Source: Ruixingdingia sedimenti
GTDB lineage: Bacteria; Pseudomonadota; Alphaproteobacteria; Rhodobacterales; Rhodobacteraceae
Assembly (NCBI RefSeq): GCF_031432425.1
Contig: NZ_JAVKPH010000004.1
Coordinates: forward strand, 124,001-188,000
Direction of reading: 5' to 3'
DNA length: 64,000 bases
Below, one piece after another: positions 1 through 8,294 of the stretch (position 1 is the first letter of the stretch; each line of letters begins with the position of its first letter). A program made the position numbers and the translations under genes. The notes beneath the pieces were generated by a model. It saw only the letters and a program-made list of their open reading frames with translations, was not told the origin of the DNA and ran no database searches.

Positions 1-461
1 TAGCCCCCCGGCAGGCGGCTGAGTTCGCGCACCGCGCCGCCGATGCGGCCGCGGCTGCCTTCGGCCTCGGCATCCTCGATCAGGGCCAGAAGCGCGTCGT
101 CGCCCGCGGCCAGTTCGCGCGCCTTGGCGAACATGTCGGCGGCCTCGGCGGGAAGATCCGCGACATCGGGCTCTTCTCCGGCCGGGGCGCCCTCGATCGG
201 TTGCTGCGTGACCTCGCGCTTGCCGTCCTCGGCGGTGACGCCCGCGGCCAGCCGCGCCGCTGCCAGCACCGTCAGCGCGTCGTCCCTGGCCACGCCCGTG
301 GCGTAGAGCTGCTGCGCCAGCGCCGCCTGCGCCACGGCGCTTTCGGTGGCCTGCGTCGCGGGGCCCGCGTTCGGGCCCGACTGGTCCTGCGCCAGCGCCG
401 TGCCGGCAAGTGCTGCCAGCGCCGAGGTGGCGAGGGCGCGGCGCAATGCTGTGATCGTCAT
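1..461 (-). CDS. exported protein of unknown function, 3' end outside window
   Basis: The reverse strand is open from an ATG at 461 to the window edge (153 complete codons), so the gene is truncated on the left. The protein begins MTITALRRALATSALAALAG and has a typical Sec signal peptide with a cleavage site near ALA-QD at residues 23-26. The mature part is Ala-, Glu- and Asp-rich and looks helical. I do not recognise a domain. It is divergent from the selU gene, with about 150 bp between the starts. The composition suggests a periplasmic protein, but no function can be assigned. Confidence 0.6.
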   Translation of the reverse strand, partial: MTITALRRALATSALAALAGTALAQDQSGPNAGPATQATESAVAQAALAQQLYATGVARDDALTVLAAARLAAGVTAEDGKREVTQQPIEGAPAGEEPDVADLPAEAADMFAKARELAAGDDALLALIEDAEAEGSRGRIGGAVRELSRLPGG

Positions 462-614
462 GCTGTCACCTGTCGAATGGGGGCCCGCGGGCCGGTGGGC
501 GCAGTGTGGCATTGCGGCTGCCGTCGGGGAAGGGTGCATCGCGTGAAAAATGCCGTCATCGGGTGCCTCGGGGCGGGGCTTCCGGCGCGCGCGCGGGCGG
601 GGTAGGAAGGCGGC

Positions 615-1673
615 ATGGCCTATACCCTCGCCTCTTTGCCGCAGCTGCTGTCGCACGGGTTCGACAGCGTGATCGACGTGCGTTCGCCCGCCGAATGGGC
701 CGACGACCATCTGCCCGGCGCGGTGAACCTGCCGGTGCTGGACGATGCCGAACGCGCCCGGGTCGGCACGATCTACAAGCAGGTAAGCCCGTTCGAGGCG
801 CGCAAGATCGGCGGCGCGCTGGTGGCGCGCAATGCCGCGCGGCATATCGAAACGGCGCTGATGGACAGGCCCGGGGGCTGGCGGCCGCTGGTCTATTGCT
901 GGCGCGGGGGGCAGCGGTCGAACAGTTTCGCCACCATCCTCGGCCAGATCGGCTGGCGGGTGGCGGTGCTGGAGGGCGGCTACAAGACCTGGCGGCGGCT
1001 GGTGGTGACGGCCCTCTATGACGCGCCGGTGCCCGCCCCGGTGGTGGTGCTGGACGGCAATACCGGCACCGCCAAGACCGCGGTGCTGGAACGGCTGGCC
1101 GCGCGCGGGGTGCAGGTGATCGACCTCGAGGGGCTGGCGAACCATCGCGGTTCGCTTTTCGGGGCGCGGGCGGGCGGGCAGCCGGGGCAGAAGGCGTTCG
1201 AGGGGCGGCTGGCGCTGGCGCTTGCCGCGCTCGACCCCGCGCGGCCGGTGGTGGTCGAGGCCGAAAGCAGCAGGATCGGCGCCTGCCGGCTGCCGCCGCG
1301 GCTGTGGCAGGCGATGGTTGCGGCGCCGCGGGTGGCCGTCGCCGCGCCCCGGGCGGTGCGGGCGGGCTATCTGCTGCGGGCCTATGCCGATCTGACCGCC
1401 GATCCCGCGGCGCTGGCGGCGGTGGTGGACCGCCTGCGCCCGCTGCATGCGGCAGAGGTGATCGCGCGCTGGCGGGCTTGGGTGGCCGCGGGCGCCTTCG
1501 GCGATCTGGCCGAGGATCTGATGGCCCGCCACTACGACCCCCGCTATGCCCGCCACCGCGCGCGTTCGGCCCCGCCGGTGGCCGAATTCGGCACCGCCGA
1601 CCTGTCGGAGGCGGGGGTGGATGCGCTGGCGGCGCGGATCGCGGCGGCCCTGGCGGGGATCGCCGGGGGTTGA
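615..1673 (+). CDS. selU: tRNA 2-selenouridine synthase
   Basis: SelU (MnmH/YbbB) replaces sulfur by selenium in the wobble 2-thiouridine of tRNAs for Lys, Glu and Gln. The 352-residue protein has an N-terminal rhodanese domain (about 5-130) with the catalytic cysteine in LVYCWRGGQRS (C95), then a P-loop domain. The P-loop at 148-155 reads GNTGTAKT, so the glycine normally before the lysine is alanine. Length and domain order fit the family. The ATG follows a GGTAGGAAGG purine-rich stretch. The gene stands alone, 30 bp before an EamA permease gene on the same strand. Confidence 0.9.
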   Translation: MAYTLASLPQLLSHGFDSVIDVRSPAEWADDHLPGAVNLPVLDDAERARVGTIYKQVSPFEARKIGGALVARNAARHIETALMDRPGGWRPLVYCWRGGQRSNSFATILGQIGWRVAVLEGGYKTWRRLVVTALYDAPVPAPVVVLDGNTGTAKTAVLERLAARGVQVIDLEGLANHRGSLFGARAGGQPGQKAFEGRLALALAALDPARPVVVEAESSRIGACRLPPRLWQAMVAAPRVAVAAPRAVRAGYLLRAYADLTADPAALAAVVDRLRPLHAAEVIARWRAWVAAGAFGDLAEDLMARHYDPRYARHRARSAPPVAEFGTADLSEAGVDALAARIAAALAGIAGG

Positions 1674-1703
1674 CCCCGCCGCGGGGGCGTGGCCCATGGG
1701 GGC

Positions 1704-2597
1704 ATGGAACTCTGGGTCGTCATCACGCTGGCCGCCGGGGCGGTGCAGACGCTGCGCTTCATGTTGCAGAAGCGGTTGAAGGGCCTCGGCCTTTCGACCG
1801 GCGGGGCGACCTTTTCGCGCTTCGTCTATGCCGCGCCGATCGCCTGCGCGGGGGCGGCGGTGCTGCTGGCGGTGCAGGGGCATGGCCTGCCGGGCATGGG
1901 CGCGCGGTTCTGGGCCTTTGTCGTGGTCGGCGGGCTGACGCAGATCGTGGCGACCTTCCTGACCGTCGCGCTGTTTTCGCTGCGCAGCTTTGCGGTGGGC
2001 ATCGCCTTTACCAAGACGGAAACCGTGCAGGTGGCGGTGCTGTCGGCGCTGATCCTGGCGGAACGCGTGCCGGCGGCGGGCTGGATCGCGATCCTGATCG
2101 GGACCTGCGGGGTGCTGCTGATGTCGCCGCCCCCGCGCGAAACCGGCGGGCCGATGCTGGGGCGGGCGGTGCTGATGGGCGTGGCGGCGGGGGGCCTTTT
2201 CGGCCTTTCCGCCGTCGGCTATCGCGGGGCGACGCAGGAACTGGCGCTGGACGACGCCTTTGCCCGCGCGGTGGTGGCGCTGGCCTGCGTCACCAGTTTC
2301 CAGACGCTGGCGATGGTGGGCTGGCTCGTCTGGCGCGAACCCGGCGAGATCACCCGCGTCCTGCGCAGCTGGCGCGCGACCCTGCCGGTGGGGATCACCG
2401 GGGTGCTGGGATCGGCGGGCTGGTTCGTGGCCTTCGCGTTGCAGAACGCGGCCTATGTCCGCAGCCTGGCGCAGGTGGAACTGATCTACAGCCTGCTGGC
2501 CTCGGTGCTGGTGTTCCACGAACGGGTCAGCAAGCGCGAGATCGCGGGGATCGCGCTGCTGGCGCTGTCGATCATCGGGATCGTCAGTTTCGGCTAG
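1704..2597 (+). CDS. EamA/DMT-family transporter
   Basis: A predicted inner-membrane protein of 297 residues with about ten hydrophobic segments in two related halves, the layout of the drug/metabolite transporter superfamily (EamA). The first half carries the helix segments around LAAGAVQTLRFMLQ and FTKTETVQVAVLSALILAERVP; the second repeats this with AALQNAAYVRSLAQVEL-like residues and the terminal motif LVFHERVSKREIAG. The substrate cannot be told. A GTG 15 bp upstream is in frame, but ATG at 1704 gives the usual short N-terminus. Its stop codon overlaps the stop of the convergent NUDIX gene. Confidence 0.85.
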   Translation: MELWVVITLAAGAVQTLRFMLQKRLKGLGLSTGGATFSRFVYAAPIACAGAAVLLAVQGHGLPGMGARFWAFVVVGGLTQIVATFLTVALFSLRSFAVGIAFTKTETVQVAVLSALILAERVPAAGWIAILIGTCGVLLMSPPPRETGGPMLGRAVLMGVAAGGLFGLSAVGYRGATQELALDDAFARAVVALACVTSFQTLAMVGWLVWREPGEITRVLRSWRATLPVGITGVLGSAGWFVAFALQNAAYVRSLAQVELIYSLLASVLVFHERVSKREIAGIALLALSIIGIVSFG

Positions 2598-3259
2598 ACC
2601 AGCCGGCGGAACATCGGTGCGGCGCCGGAATTGTCGAAGAACGGCACGCTTTCGGGGGGCCCGTCCCGGCCGATCAGGCGGGCGATTTCCGCCAGCACGA
2701 TTTCGGTGATGAAGGGCAGGTCGAAGCTGCGCGCGGCCGACAGCGGGATCCATTGCAGCGCCGACAGTTCGTCCGAGGCGCGGCTGAAATCCTCGGTATC
2801 GCCCGCCACCGCCCGGGCATCGGCCAGAAAGAAGCGCGCATCGAACCGGCGCGGGCGGCCCGGCGGCGTGATCGCGCGAAAGACGAACCGCAGCGGCGCC
2901 GCCGTGGGCATCAGCCCGCGTTCGGCGATGCCGGTCCATTCCGGCGCGGGGGCGACGGGCCAGGCGCCGGGTTCGGCGAGGGCGAGCCCCGTTTCCTCCC
3001 ACAATTCGCGGATGGCGGCGGCGGCGAGCACTTGCGGCGCGGGCGCCCCCGCCTCTGCCAGCCGCCGCGCGCAATCGGCCCCCAGAGGGCGGACCAGCGG
3101 CACCGCGGCATCCGCGGCATCCACCGCCCCGCCCGGAAAGACGAATTTCGACGGCATGAACACCGCCGCCGCCCCGCGCTGACCCATCAGCACTTCGGGG
3201 CCATCGGTCCCGGGCCGCGCCAGAATGATCGTCGCCGCGTGGCGGATCGCGTCCTTCAT
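2594..3259 (-). CDS. NUDIX hydrolase (NUDT7/19-like)
   Basis: A 221-residue NUDIX-fold protein. FPGGAVD at 41-47 and RELWEETGL at 84-92 form the Nudix box, with an unusually long insert between the glycines and the REXXEE helix. Such inserts are seen in the NUDT7/NUDT19 coenzyme A-diphosphatase-like branch. It probably hydrolyses a nucleoside diphosphate derivative; CoA or acyl-CoA is plausible by family but not proven. It lies just downstream of the DUF983 gene on the same strand (28 bp gap), so the two may be cotranscribed. Confidence 0.85.
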   Translation of the reverse strand: MKDAIRHAATIILARPGTDGPEVLMGQRGAAAVFMPSKFVFPGGAVDAADAAVPLVRPLGADCARRLAEAGAPAPQVLAAAAIRELWEETGLALAEPGAWPVAPAPEWTGIAERGLMPTAAPLRFVFRAITPPGRPRRFDARFFLADARAVAGDTEDFSRASDELSALQWIPLSAARSFDLPFITEIVLAEIARLIGRDGPPESVPFFDNSGAAPMFRRLV

Positions 3260-3287
3260 GCCTGTTTTCCGTTCCCTCTCGCGGCGG

Positions 3288-3710
3288 TCAGGCGGTCTGC
3301 GCGAATCCGTGCATCCGCTTCGCCCATTGCAATCCGACGATCATCCCCTTGAGCCGCGGCAGAAGAAAGAGCGAAAGCGCAACCGTCCCCACCGAAAACA
3401 CCGCCGCCAGCGTCAGCGGGTCGGGCCGCAGCGCCATGAAGGCCCACAGCAGGATCGGCCCCATGATATGGGCGACGATGAGGACGGTCAGATAGGCCGG
3501 GCCGTCGTCGGCGCGGTGATGGTGCAGTTCCGTCTGGCAGACCGAACAGGTGTCGCGCACCTGAAGATAGCTGCGCATCAGCGGCCCCGCGCCGCAGCAG
3601 GGGCAGCGCCGCCGCCAGCCGTTGCGCAGCGCCGGGCGCAGCGGCCGGTCCGCGGCGGCGGGCGAGGGTGCGGCAATCGGTTGTGCGAGGGCGGCGGCGG
3701 GATGGGTCAT
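3288..3710 (-). CDS. DUF983 small membrane zinc-ribbon protein
   Basis: A protein of 140 residues with a cytoplasmic cysteine cluster (CPCCG at 36-40 and CSVC at 55-58, a probable zinc ribbon) followed by two hydrophobic helices (about 72-93 and 101-117). This is the DUF983 arrangement common in alphaproteobacteria; the function is unknown. The start at 3710 was chosen because it is the ATG after an AAGGT motif and removes a long low-complexity extension. The next gene downstream is the NUDIX hydrolase. Confidence 0.8.
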   Translation of the reverse strand: MTHPAAALAQPIAAPSPAAADRPLRPALRNGWRRRCPCCGAGPLMRSYLQVRDTCSVCQTELHHHRADDGPAYLTVLIVAHIMGPILLWAFMALRPDPLTLAAVFSVGTVALSLFLLPRLKGMIVGLQWAKRMHGFAQTA

Positions 3711-3991
3711 GGCATACCTTCGGGGCTTGCGGGCGGGAGGGGCGTGCTGGGAACATGGCGCATCCGGGCCCGCGGGAAAAGGGCCCAGTGCCCCGTTGCG
3801 TCCCCATGTCGCAATGATGCCGGCTGGATGCAACTTTTGCCGCGCCCGTTTCCGCCCACCCGTTTCCGCCCGCCTTTGCCGGCCCTTGTCGCCGGGGGCA
3901 TTTTCCCGCGACGGAAACCGCCGGCCCCGGCGTTCAAGCTTTCAGGATGCGGGCGAAGGGCCGGTGTCTGTCAGAGCAGGAGAGAGCGAGA

Positions 3992-4621
3992 ATGAAACGC
4001 AAGATGCTGTTTGCGACCGCAGCCGCGGCCATGCTGGGGATGGGCGCGCTCGCCGTGCCGGTGCTGGCCCAGGATGCCGCACCCGCAGCGCCCGCCGCCG
4101 GGCCGCAGGCGCCGTTCGCTGCCGCCGATGCCGACAAGGACGGCAAGATCACCCGCGCCGAGATGGAGGCGCTGCGCAAGGAACGGATCGGCAAGCTCGA
4201 CGCCGACGGGGACGGCTTCGTCACCCGCGACGAGATGGTGGCCTATCAGCTCGACCAGGCCCGCGCCCGGATCGAGGCGCGCGTGGACGGCATGTTCAAG
4301 CGCATGGATGCCGATGCCGACGGACGGCTGGCCGCGCCGGAACTGATGGCCCGCGGCATGCCCGAGCGGATGTTCGACCGGATGGACCGCGACGGCGACG
4401 GCGCGGTCAGCGGCGAGGAAATCGCCCGGGCGCACCGGCATGGCGACCGTGACGGCCATGGGCCCCGGATGCATCGCCACGACCGCGGCGATGGCCCGCA
4501 CTGGAAGAAGGGCGAGGACGGCCGCCGCGACTGGAAACGCGGCGAACGTGGCGAAGGCCCGCGCGGCCCGGCCCCGCAGGGCGCGGCCCCCGCACCGCAA
4601 CAGGCCCCGGCGGCGCAGTGA
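3992..4621 (+). CDS. exported EF-hand calcium-binding protein
   Basis: A protein of 209 residues with a signal peptide (MKRKMLFATAAAAMLGMGAL then cleavage after VLA-Q) and four EF-hand loops with regular DxDxDG spacing, beginning at residues 46, 70, 106 and 132. The C-terminal 60 residues are His-, Asp-, Arg- and Gly-rich, ending in a Pro/Ala/Gln tail, and may bind metals. It is probably periplasmic. The ATG follows AGGAGA at a good distance. It precedes an ECF sigma factor, a membrane protein and a Metal_resist-like protein on the same strand, suggesting one envelope-stress or metal-response module. Confidence 0.85.
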   Translation: MKRKMLFATAAAAMLGMGALAVPVLAQDAAPAAPAAGPQAPFAAADADKDGKITRAEMEALRKERIGKLDADGDGFVTRDEMVAYQLDQARARIEARVDGMFKRMDADADGRLAAPELMARGMPERMFDRMDRDGDGAVSGEEIARAHRHGDRDGHGPRMHRHDRGDGPHWKKGEDGRRDWKRGERGEGPRGPAPQGAAPAPQQAPAAQ

Positions 4622-4728
4622 CCGGCCCCTCCGCCTTCCCCGGGCTTTCCCGGGGAGGGCGGCAAGCATGGATCCCGGCGCTTCGCCCGGCTTGCCCGGG
4701 CGGGGCCGGAGGTATAGGCCGAGGCAGG

Positions 4729-5316
4729 ATGACAATGGCCTTCGACGCCCAGACCGAGCAGCCCGACGAGGCCCTGCTGGCGCTTTATGCCCAAGGGGAC
4801 CCGGCGGCGGCGCATGCGCTCAGCCAGCGGCTGTTGCCGCCGGTGCTGCGCTATGCCGCGCGGATGCTGGGCGACATGGCAGAGGCCGAGGACATCGCGC
4901 AGGAGGCGATGTTGCGGCTCTGGCGCGCGGCGCCCGGCTGGCGGGCGGGCGAGGCGAAGGTGTCCACCTGGCTCTGGCGGGTGGCGGCGAACCTCTGCAC
5001 CGACCGGCTGCGCCGACGGCGGGGCGTGCCGCTCGACAGCGTGCCGGAACCGGAGGACGGCGCGCCGGGGGCACTGGCGGCGATGATCGCGGCCGACCGG
5101 ATGGCGGCGCTGGATGCGGCGCTGGCCGCATTGCCCGAACGCCAGCGGCAGGCGGTGGTGCTGCGCCATATCGAGGGGCTGTCGAACCCCGAGATCGCGG
5201 CGGTGATGGATATCGGGGTCGAGGCGGTGGAAAGCCTGACCGCAAGGGGCAAGCGGGCGCTGGCCGCGCAACTGGCGGGGCGGCGCGGGGAACTGGGGTA
5301 TGACGATGCGCAATGA
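4729..5316 (+). CDS. ECF-type RNA polymerase sigma factor
   Basis: A 195-residue sigma-70 family protein with only regions 2 and 4. Region 2 covers about residues 12-75 (AEAEDIAQEAMLRLWR, STWLWRVAANLCTDRLRR), and region 4 covers about 125-180 (LPERQRQAVVLRHIEGLSN followed by a helix-turn-helix). The GAGGCAGG before the ATG supports this start. The small membrane-protein gene overlaps its 3' end, the position usually held by an anti-sigma factor. The neighbouring EF-hand and CpxP-like genes suggest a calcium, metal or envelope signal. Confidence 0.88.
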   Translation: MTMAFDAQTEQPDEALLALYAQGDPAAAHALSQRLLPPVLRYAARMLGDMAEAEDIAQEAMLRLWRAAPGWRAGEAKVSTWLWRVAANLCTDRLRRRRGVPLDSVPEPEDGAPGALAAMIAADRMAALDAALAALPERQRQAVVLRHIEGLSNPEIAAVMDIGVEAVESLTARGKRALAAQLAGRRGELGYDDAQ

Positions 5317-5659
5317 TCTGGACGACAGGGATCTGGACAGCCTTTTCGCCGCCGCGCGGGAAGGGGCGCCTACGGACGCGCTGATGGCCCGCGTGCTGGC
5401 CGATGCCGCTGCGCACCGGCCGCGGGCGGCGGCGCCCCCGGTGGCGGTGGCGCCCGCGCGCCGGTCCTGGTGGGCGGCGCTGGCGGGCGGGTTCGGCGGC
5501 TACGCGCTGGCGGGGCTCGGCGCGGCGGCGCTGGCCGGGCTCTGGATCGGCTTTGCGGTGCCTGCGGCCTATGAATCCGTGGGCAGCGGCGCAGAGATGG
5601 TGGAACTGATCCCCGACGAGACCCTGCTGCTGGTCGCGGCGCTGGATGTGGAAGGATAG
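5300..5659 (+). CDS. small membrane protein, possible anti-sigma factor
   Basis: 119 residues: a short acidic cytoplasmic N-terminus (DDRDLDSLFAAAREGAP), an Ala/Pro-rich linker, one long hydrophobic stretch at about 57-90, and a short C-terminus ending LLLVAALDVEG. The start overlaps the sigma-factor gene by 17 bp, which implies translational coupling. Position, size and topology are those of a minimal anti-sigma factor, but I see no recognised ASD or zinc motif (no HxxxCxxC). The role is therefore inferred from context. Confidence 0.65.
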   Translation: MTMRNDLDDRDLDSLFAAAREGAPTDALMARVLADAAAHRPRAAAPPVAVAPARRSWWAALAGGFGGYALAGLGAAALAGLWIGFAVPAAYESVGSGAEMVELIPDETLLLVAALDVEG

Positions 5660-5663
5660 GGCG

Positions 5664-6158
5664 ATGGAAACCGGAAAGACCCCCGCACCCCCGCGCCCCG
5701 GGCGCTGGCTGCGCATCGCGCTGGTGGTGTCGCTGGCGCTGAACCTTGCCGTGGCGGGGGGCGTGGCGGGGGTGATGCTGCGCCATGCGGGCGACGGCCC
5801 GCCGCCGCGCACGATCGGCTTCGGGCCCTGGTCGGCGGCGCTGAGCAAGGAAGACCGCGCCGCCCTGCGCGAGGCCTATCGCGGCGAACGCGGCCGGCTG
5901 GCGGCGGGCTGGCGCCAGGACGCCGCCGACCGGGCCGAACTGCTGCGCATCCTGCGCGCGGATCCCTTCGACCCGGCGGCCTTCGATACCCTGAACGCAA
6001 GGATGGACGCCCGCATGCGCGACCGGATGCAGACCGGCGAGCGCCTGCTGCGCGAACGGATCCTGACGATGACCCCCGCCGAACGCGCCGCCTTCGCCGA
6101 CCGGCTGGAGGCCAGCCAGCGCCACCGGGCCGAACGCTCCGGCGCGGGGCGCGACTGA
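5664..6158 (+). CDS. periplasmic CpxP/Metal_resist-like protein with N-terminal anchor
   Basis: 164 residues with one N-terminal transmembrane helix (about 17-40) and a helical, Arg- and Glu-rich periplasmic domain containing FGPWSAALSKEDRAALREAY and a terminal LLRERILTMTPAERAAFADR segment. This resembles the Spy/CpxP/CnrX fold (Metal_resist family), whose members sense metals or misfolded proteins and can restrain a cognate sigma or anti-sigma system. It starts 4 bp after the preceding gene's stop, with GGAAGGAT as the Shine-Dalgarno. It is probably the sensory part of the ECF module. Confidence 0.72.
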   Translation: METGKTPAPPRPGRWLRIALVVSLALNLAVAGGVAGVMLRHAGDGPPPRTIGFGPWSAALSKEDRAALREAYRGERGRLAAGWRQDAADRAELLRILRADPFDPAAFDTLNARMDARMRDRMQTGERLLRERILTMTPAERAAFADRLEASQRHRAERSGAGRD

Positions 6159-6214
6159 CGGGCCGCTTTCTGCCCGGCGGCGGTGCGGGTGGCGATGCCG
6201 TCGGCGCGCTGCGC

Positions 6215-6240
6215 GGGGATATTTGAGGACAGAAAGTGAT
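6215..6240 (+). repeat. GATATTTG intergenic repeat, copy 1
   Basis: Begins GGGGATATTTGAGGACAGAA and ends in AGTGAT. Copy 2 at 6408-6431 is its near-perfect reverse complement, so the two could pair in RNA. The same core recurs at seven other places in this window. Confidence 0.75.
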
Positions 6241-6407
6241 GGGGCCCCGCTGTTGCCGGCGCGGGCAGCCCGCATCGGCGGGGCGGAAAAACGGATGCAC
6301 CGGTGGCCGATGCCTGCGCGGTATCCCCCGCATCGGCTTGGCTGGAACGCTGGCGCAGACCCGACCCCGCCCGCGCTGCACGGGGGCCCGTTGCAAAGCA
6401 CCCGTTC

Positions 6408-6431
6408 CATTTTCCGTCCTCAAATATCCCC
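6408..6431 (-). repeat. GATATTTG intergenic repeat, copy 2
   Basis: The reverse strand reads GGGGATATTTGAGGACGGAA then AATG, matching copy 1 except for two bases. It lies just before the stop of the convergent pleD-like gene. Confidence 0.75.
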
Positions 6432-6459
6432 GCCGCCGGGCCCGCCGCCGGGCAGGGGG

Positions 6460-7836
6460 CTATGCCGCCGCGGGGCTGAAGGTCACCTGGTTGCGGCCCT
6501 CTGCCTTGGCCGCCAGCAGGGCGCGGTCGGCGCGGACGAGAAGGGCGGCGGGCGGTTCCTCCCCGCCCGACAGCGCGAGGCCGATCGAGACCGTCACCGC
6601 CAGCGCCCCGGCCCCGTCGGGCAGGGCCACGGGTTCGGCGGCGATCGCGCGGCAGAGGCGTTCGGCCACGCGATGGGCCTTTTCCGCCGTCGTTTCCGGC
6701 AGGGCGAACAGGAACTCCTCCCCCCCCATCCGCGCCAGCAGGTCGCCCGGCCGGGTCCGCACCGCGAGCCGCCGCGCGACCTCGGCCAGAACGGCGTCGC
6801 CCGCGGCATGGCCGTGGCGGTCGTTCACCGCCTTGAAACGGTCGATGTCGATCACCATCACCGCGCAATGCCGCCCCGCGGCCTGCGCCCGCGCGGTGAT
6901 GCGCGCCAGTTCCGGCAGCGCGTGGCGGCGGTTGTAGAGCCCCGTCAGCGGGTCGATCAGCGCCAGCCGCAGCCCGCGGCTGACCGCGGCGCGCTGGCGG
7001 TCCTCGGCCCGTTTGCGGCGGATCAGGGCGCGGGCGCGCAGGCCTGCCTCTGCCGGGTCGAAATCCTCGGCCAGCAGGTCGTCGGCCCCGAGGTCGAGCG
7101 CCATCGCCGCGGCCTCGGGCCCGCCGGCGGGGGGCAGCACGATGCAGACCGCCGCCCCGCGCGTCGACGAACGGCTGCGCAGTTCCGACATCAGCTGCAA
7201 CCCCTGACCGCGCCCGGGCAGGTCGGCGGCGATCAGGAAAAGGTCGGGCACCGGCCCGGATTCGAGCGCCAGCGCCTCTTCCCGCGTCATTGGCAGGATT
7301 CGCGCGGGCCCGGCCCGGCCGGCCAGCGCCGCGCGCCAGCGCAGCGCCGCATCGGGGCGCGGCGCGATCAGCGCGATGGTGCCGGGCAGGTCCAGTTCGG
7401 CGGGCGGTTCGGCAAAGCCGAGGTCGCGGCATTCGGCCTCGCGCGCGCGCAGGTCGCGGGCGGCGGCGCGGCGGCGCATCAGGCTGCGGATGCGCGCCAT
7501 CAGCACCGCATCTTCCAGCGGCCGGGTCAGGAAATCGTCCGCCCCCGCGCGCAGCGCCGCCAGCCGCGCCGCCCCGTCGTCGGCCGCCGACAGCATCACC
7601 ACCGGCAGATCGCGCGTCGCCGGATCGGCGCGCAGCGTGCGCAGCACCGCATGGCCGTCGAGATCGGGCAGCGCGGATTCCAGCAGGATCAGGTCGGCCT
7701 GTCCCGCCCGCGCCAGCCGCAGCGCCTCGGCCCCGGTGCCGGCCTGCAGGATCTCGTAGCACGCCCCCGCCAGCTTGACCTTGAGCACGATGCGGTGCGT
7801 GGCCACATCATCGACAATCAGGATTCTCCCGCTCAT
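6460..7836 (-). CDS. pleD: PleD-like response regulator diguanylate cyclase
   Basis: A 458-residue protein with the PleD order: receiver domain (1-120), second receiver-like domain (about 150-268) and GGDEF domain (285-455). The cyclase site GGEEF at 371-375 is intact, and RPGD at 362-365 gives a normal inhibitory I-site, so c-di-GMP synthesis with product inhibition is expected. The first receiver keeps the acidic pair D9-D10, but the usual phospho-accepting aspartate is glutamate (E53 in LILLESALPD) and the conserved lysine is arginine (R105). The gene is divergent from a DUF3572 gene, a neighbour often seen with pleD in alphaproteobacteria. divK is not adjacent. Confidence 0.85.
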   Translation of the reverse strand: MSGRILIVDDVATHRIVLKVKLAGACYEILQAGTGAEALRLARAGQADLILLESALPDLDGHAVLRTLRADPATRDLPVVMLSAADDGAARLAALRAGADDFLTRPLEDAVLMARIRSLMRRRAAARDLRAREAECRDLGFAEPPAELDLPGTIALIAPRPDAALRWRAALAGRAGPARILPMTREEALALESGPVPDLFLIAADLPGRGQGLQLMSELRSRSSTRGAAVCIVLPPAGGPEAAAMALDLGADDLLAEDFDPAEAGLRARALIRRKRAEDRQRAAVSRGLRLALIDPLTGLYNRRHALPELARITARAQAAGRHCAVMVIDIDRFKAVNDRHGHAAGDAVLAEVARRLAVRTRPGDLLARMGGEEFLFALPETTAEKAHRVAERLCRAIAAEPVALPDGAGALAVTVSIGLALSGGEEPPAALLVRADRALLAAKAEGRNQVTFSPAAA

Positions 7837-7961
7837 GGCGATGGGTGTCCTTTTCCGTCTCGCCGGTTTCGGCCAGTCTTGGGGCGGATTGGTTAAGAAT
7901 TCCTTTCCGCGGCCCGGGTCCTGACGGGCGGGGCGGCGGAAAGATGCCGAAGGAGGGCAGG

Positions 7962-8240
7962 ATGAACGCGCAGAAGGCAGAGGTGGTGGGGTTGCAGGCC
8001 CTGGGATGGCTTGCGGGGCAGGAGGATCTTCTGGGGATATTCCTCGGGTCCACCGGCGCCGCGCCCGGGGATCTGCGCGCCCGCGCGCAGGAGGCGGAGT
8101 TCCTGGCCTCGGTTCTGGATTTCCTGCTGATGGACGACGGCTGGGTGATCGCCTTCTGCGACGCGGCCGGGCTGCCCTATGCGGCGCCGATGCAGGCGCG
8201 GGCGGCGCTGCCCGGGGGGGCGGCCACGCATTGGACCTGA
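7962..8240 (+). CDS. DUF3572 protein
   Basis: 92 residues, soluble and helical, containing LQALGWLAGQEDLLGIFLGS and FLLMDDGWVIAFCDAAGLPY, which match the alphaproteobacterial DUF3572 family. Function unknown. A strong AGGAGGGCAGG precedes the ATG. It starts about 125 bp from the divergent pleD-like gene. Confidence 0.8.
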   Translation: MNAQKAEVVGLQALGWLAGQEDLLGIFLGSTGAAPGDLRARAQEAEFLASVLDFLLMDDGWVIAFCDAAGLPYAAPMQARAALPGGAATHWT

Positions 8241-8294
8241 GGGGGCTTGCCAGCGGCCCGCCCTGCGGGCAGGCTGCCGCAAACGGGGGGCGGC

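Larger units (their letters stand above)
6159..6459. other. intergenic spacer holding an inverted repeat pair
   Basis: About 300 bp between the convergent CpxP-like and pleD-like genes. I see no open reading frame with a ribosome site. It holds two inverted copies of a GATATTTGAGGAC repeat, about 170 bp apart; these are listed separately. The interior is GC-rich and featureless. Confidence 0.6.
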
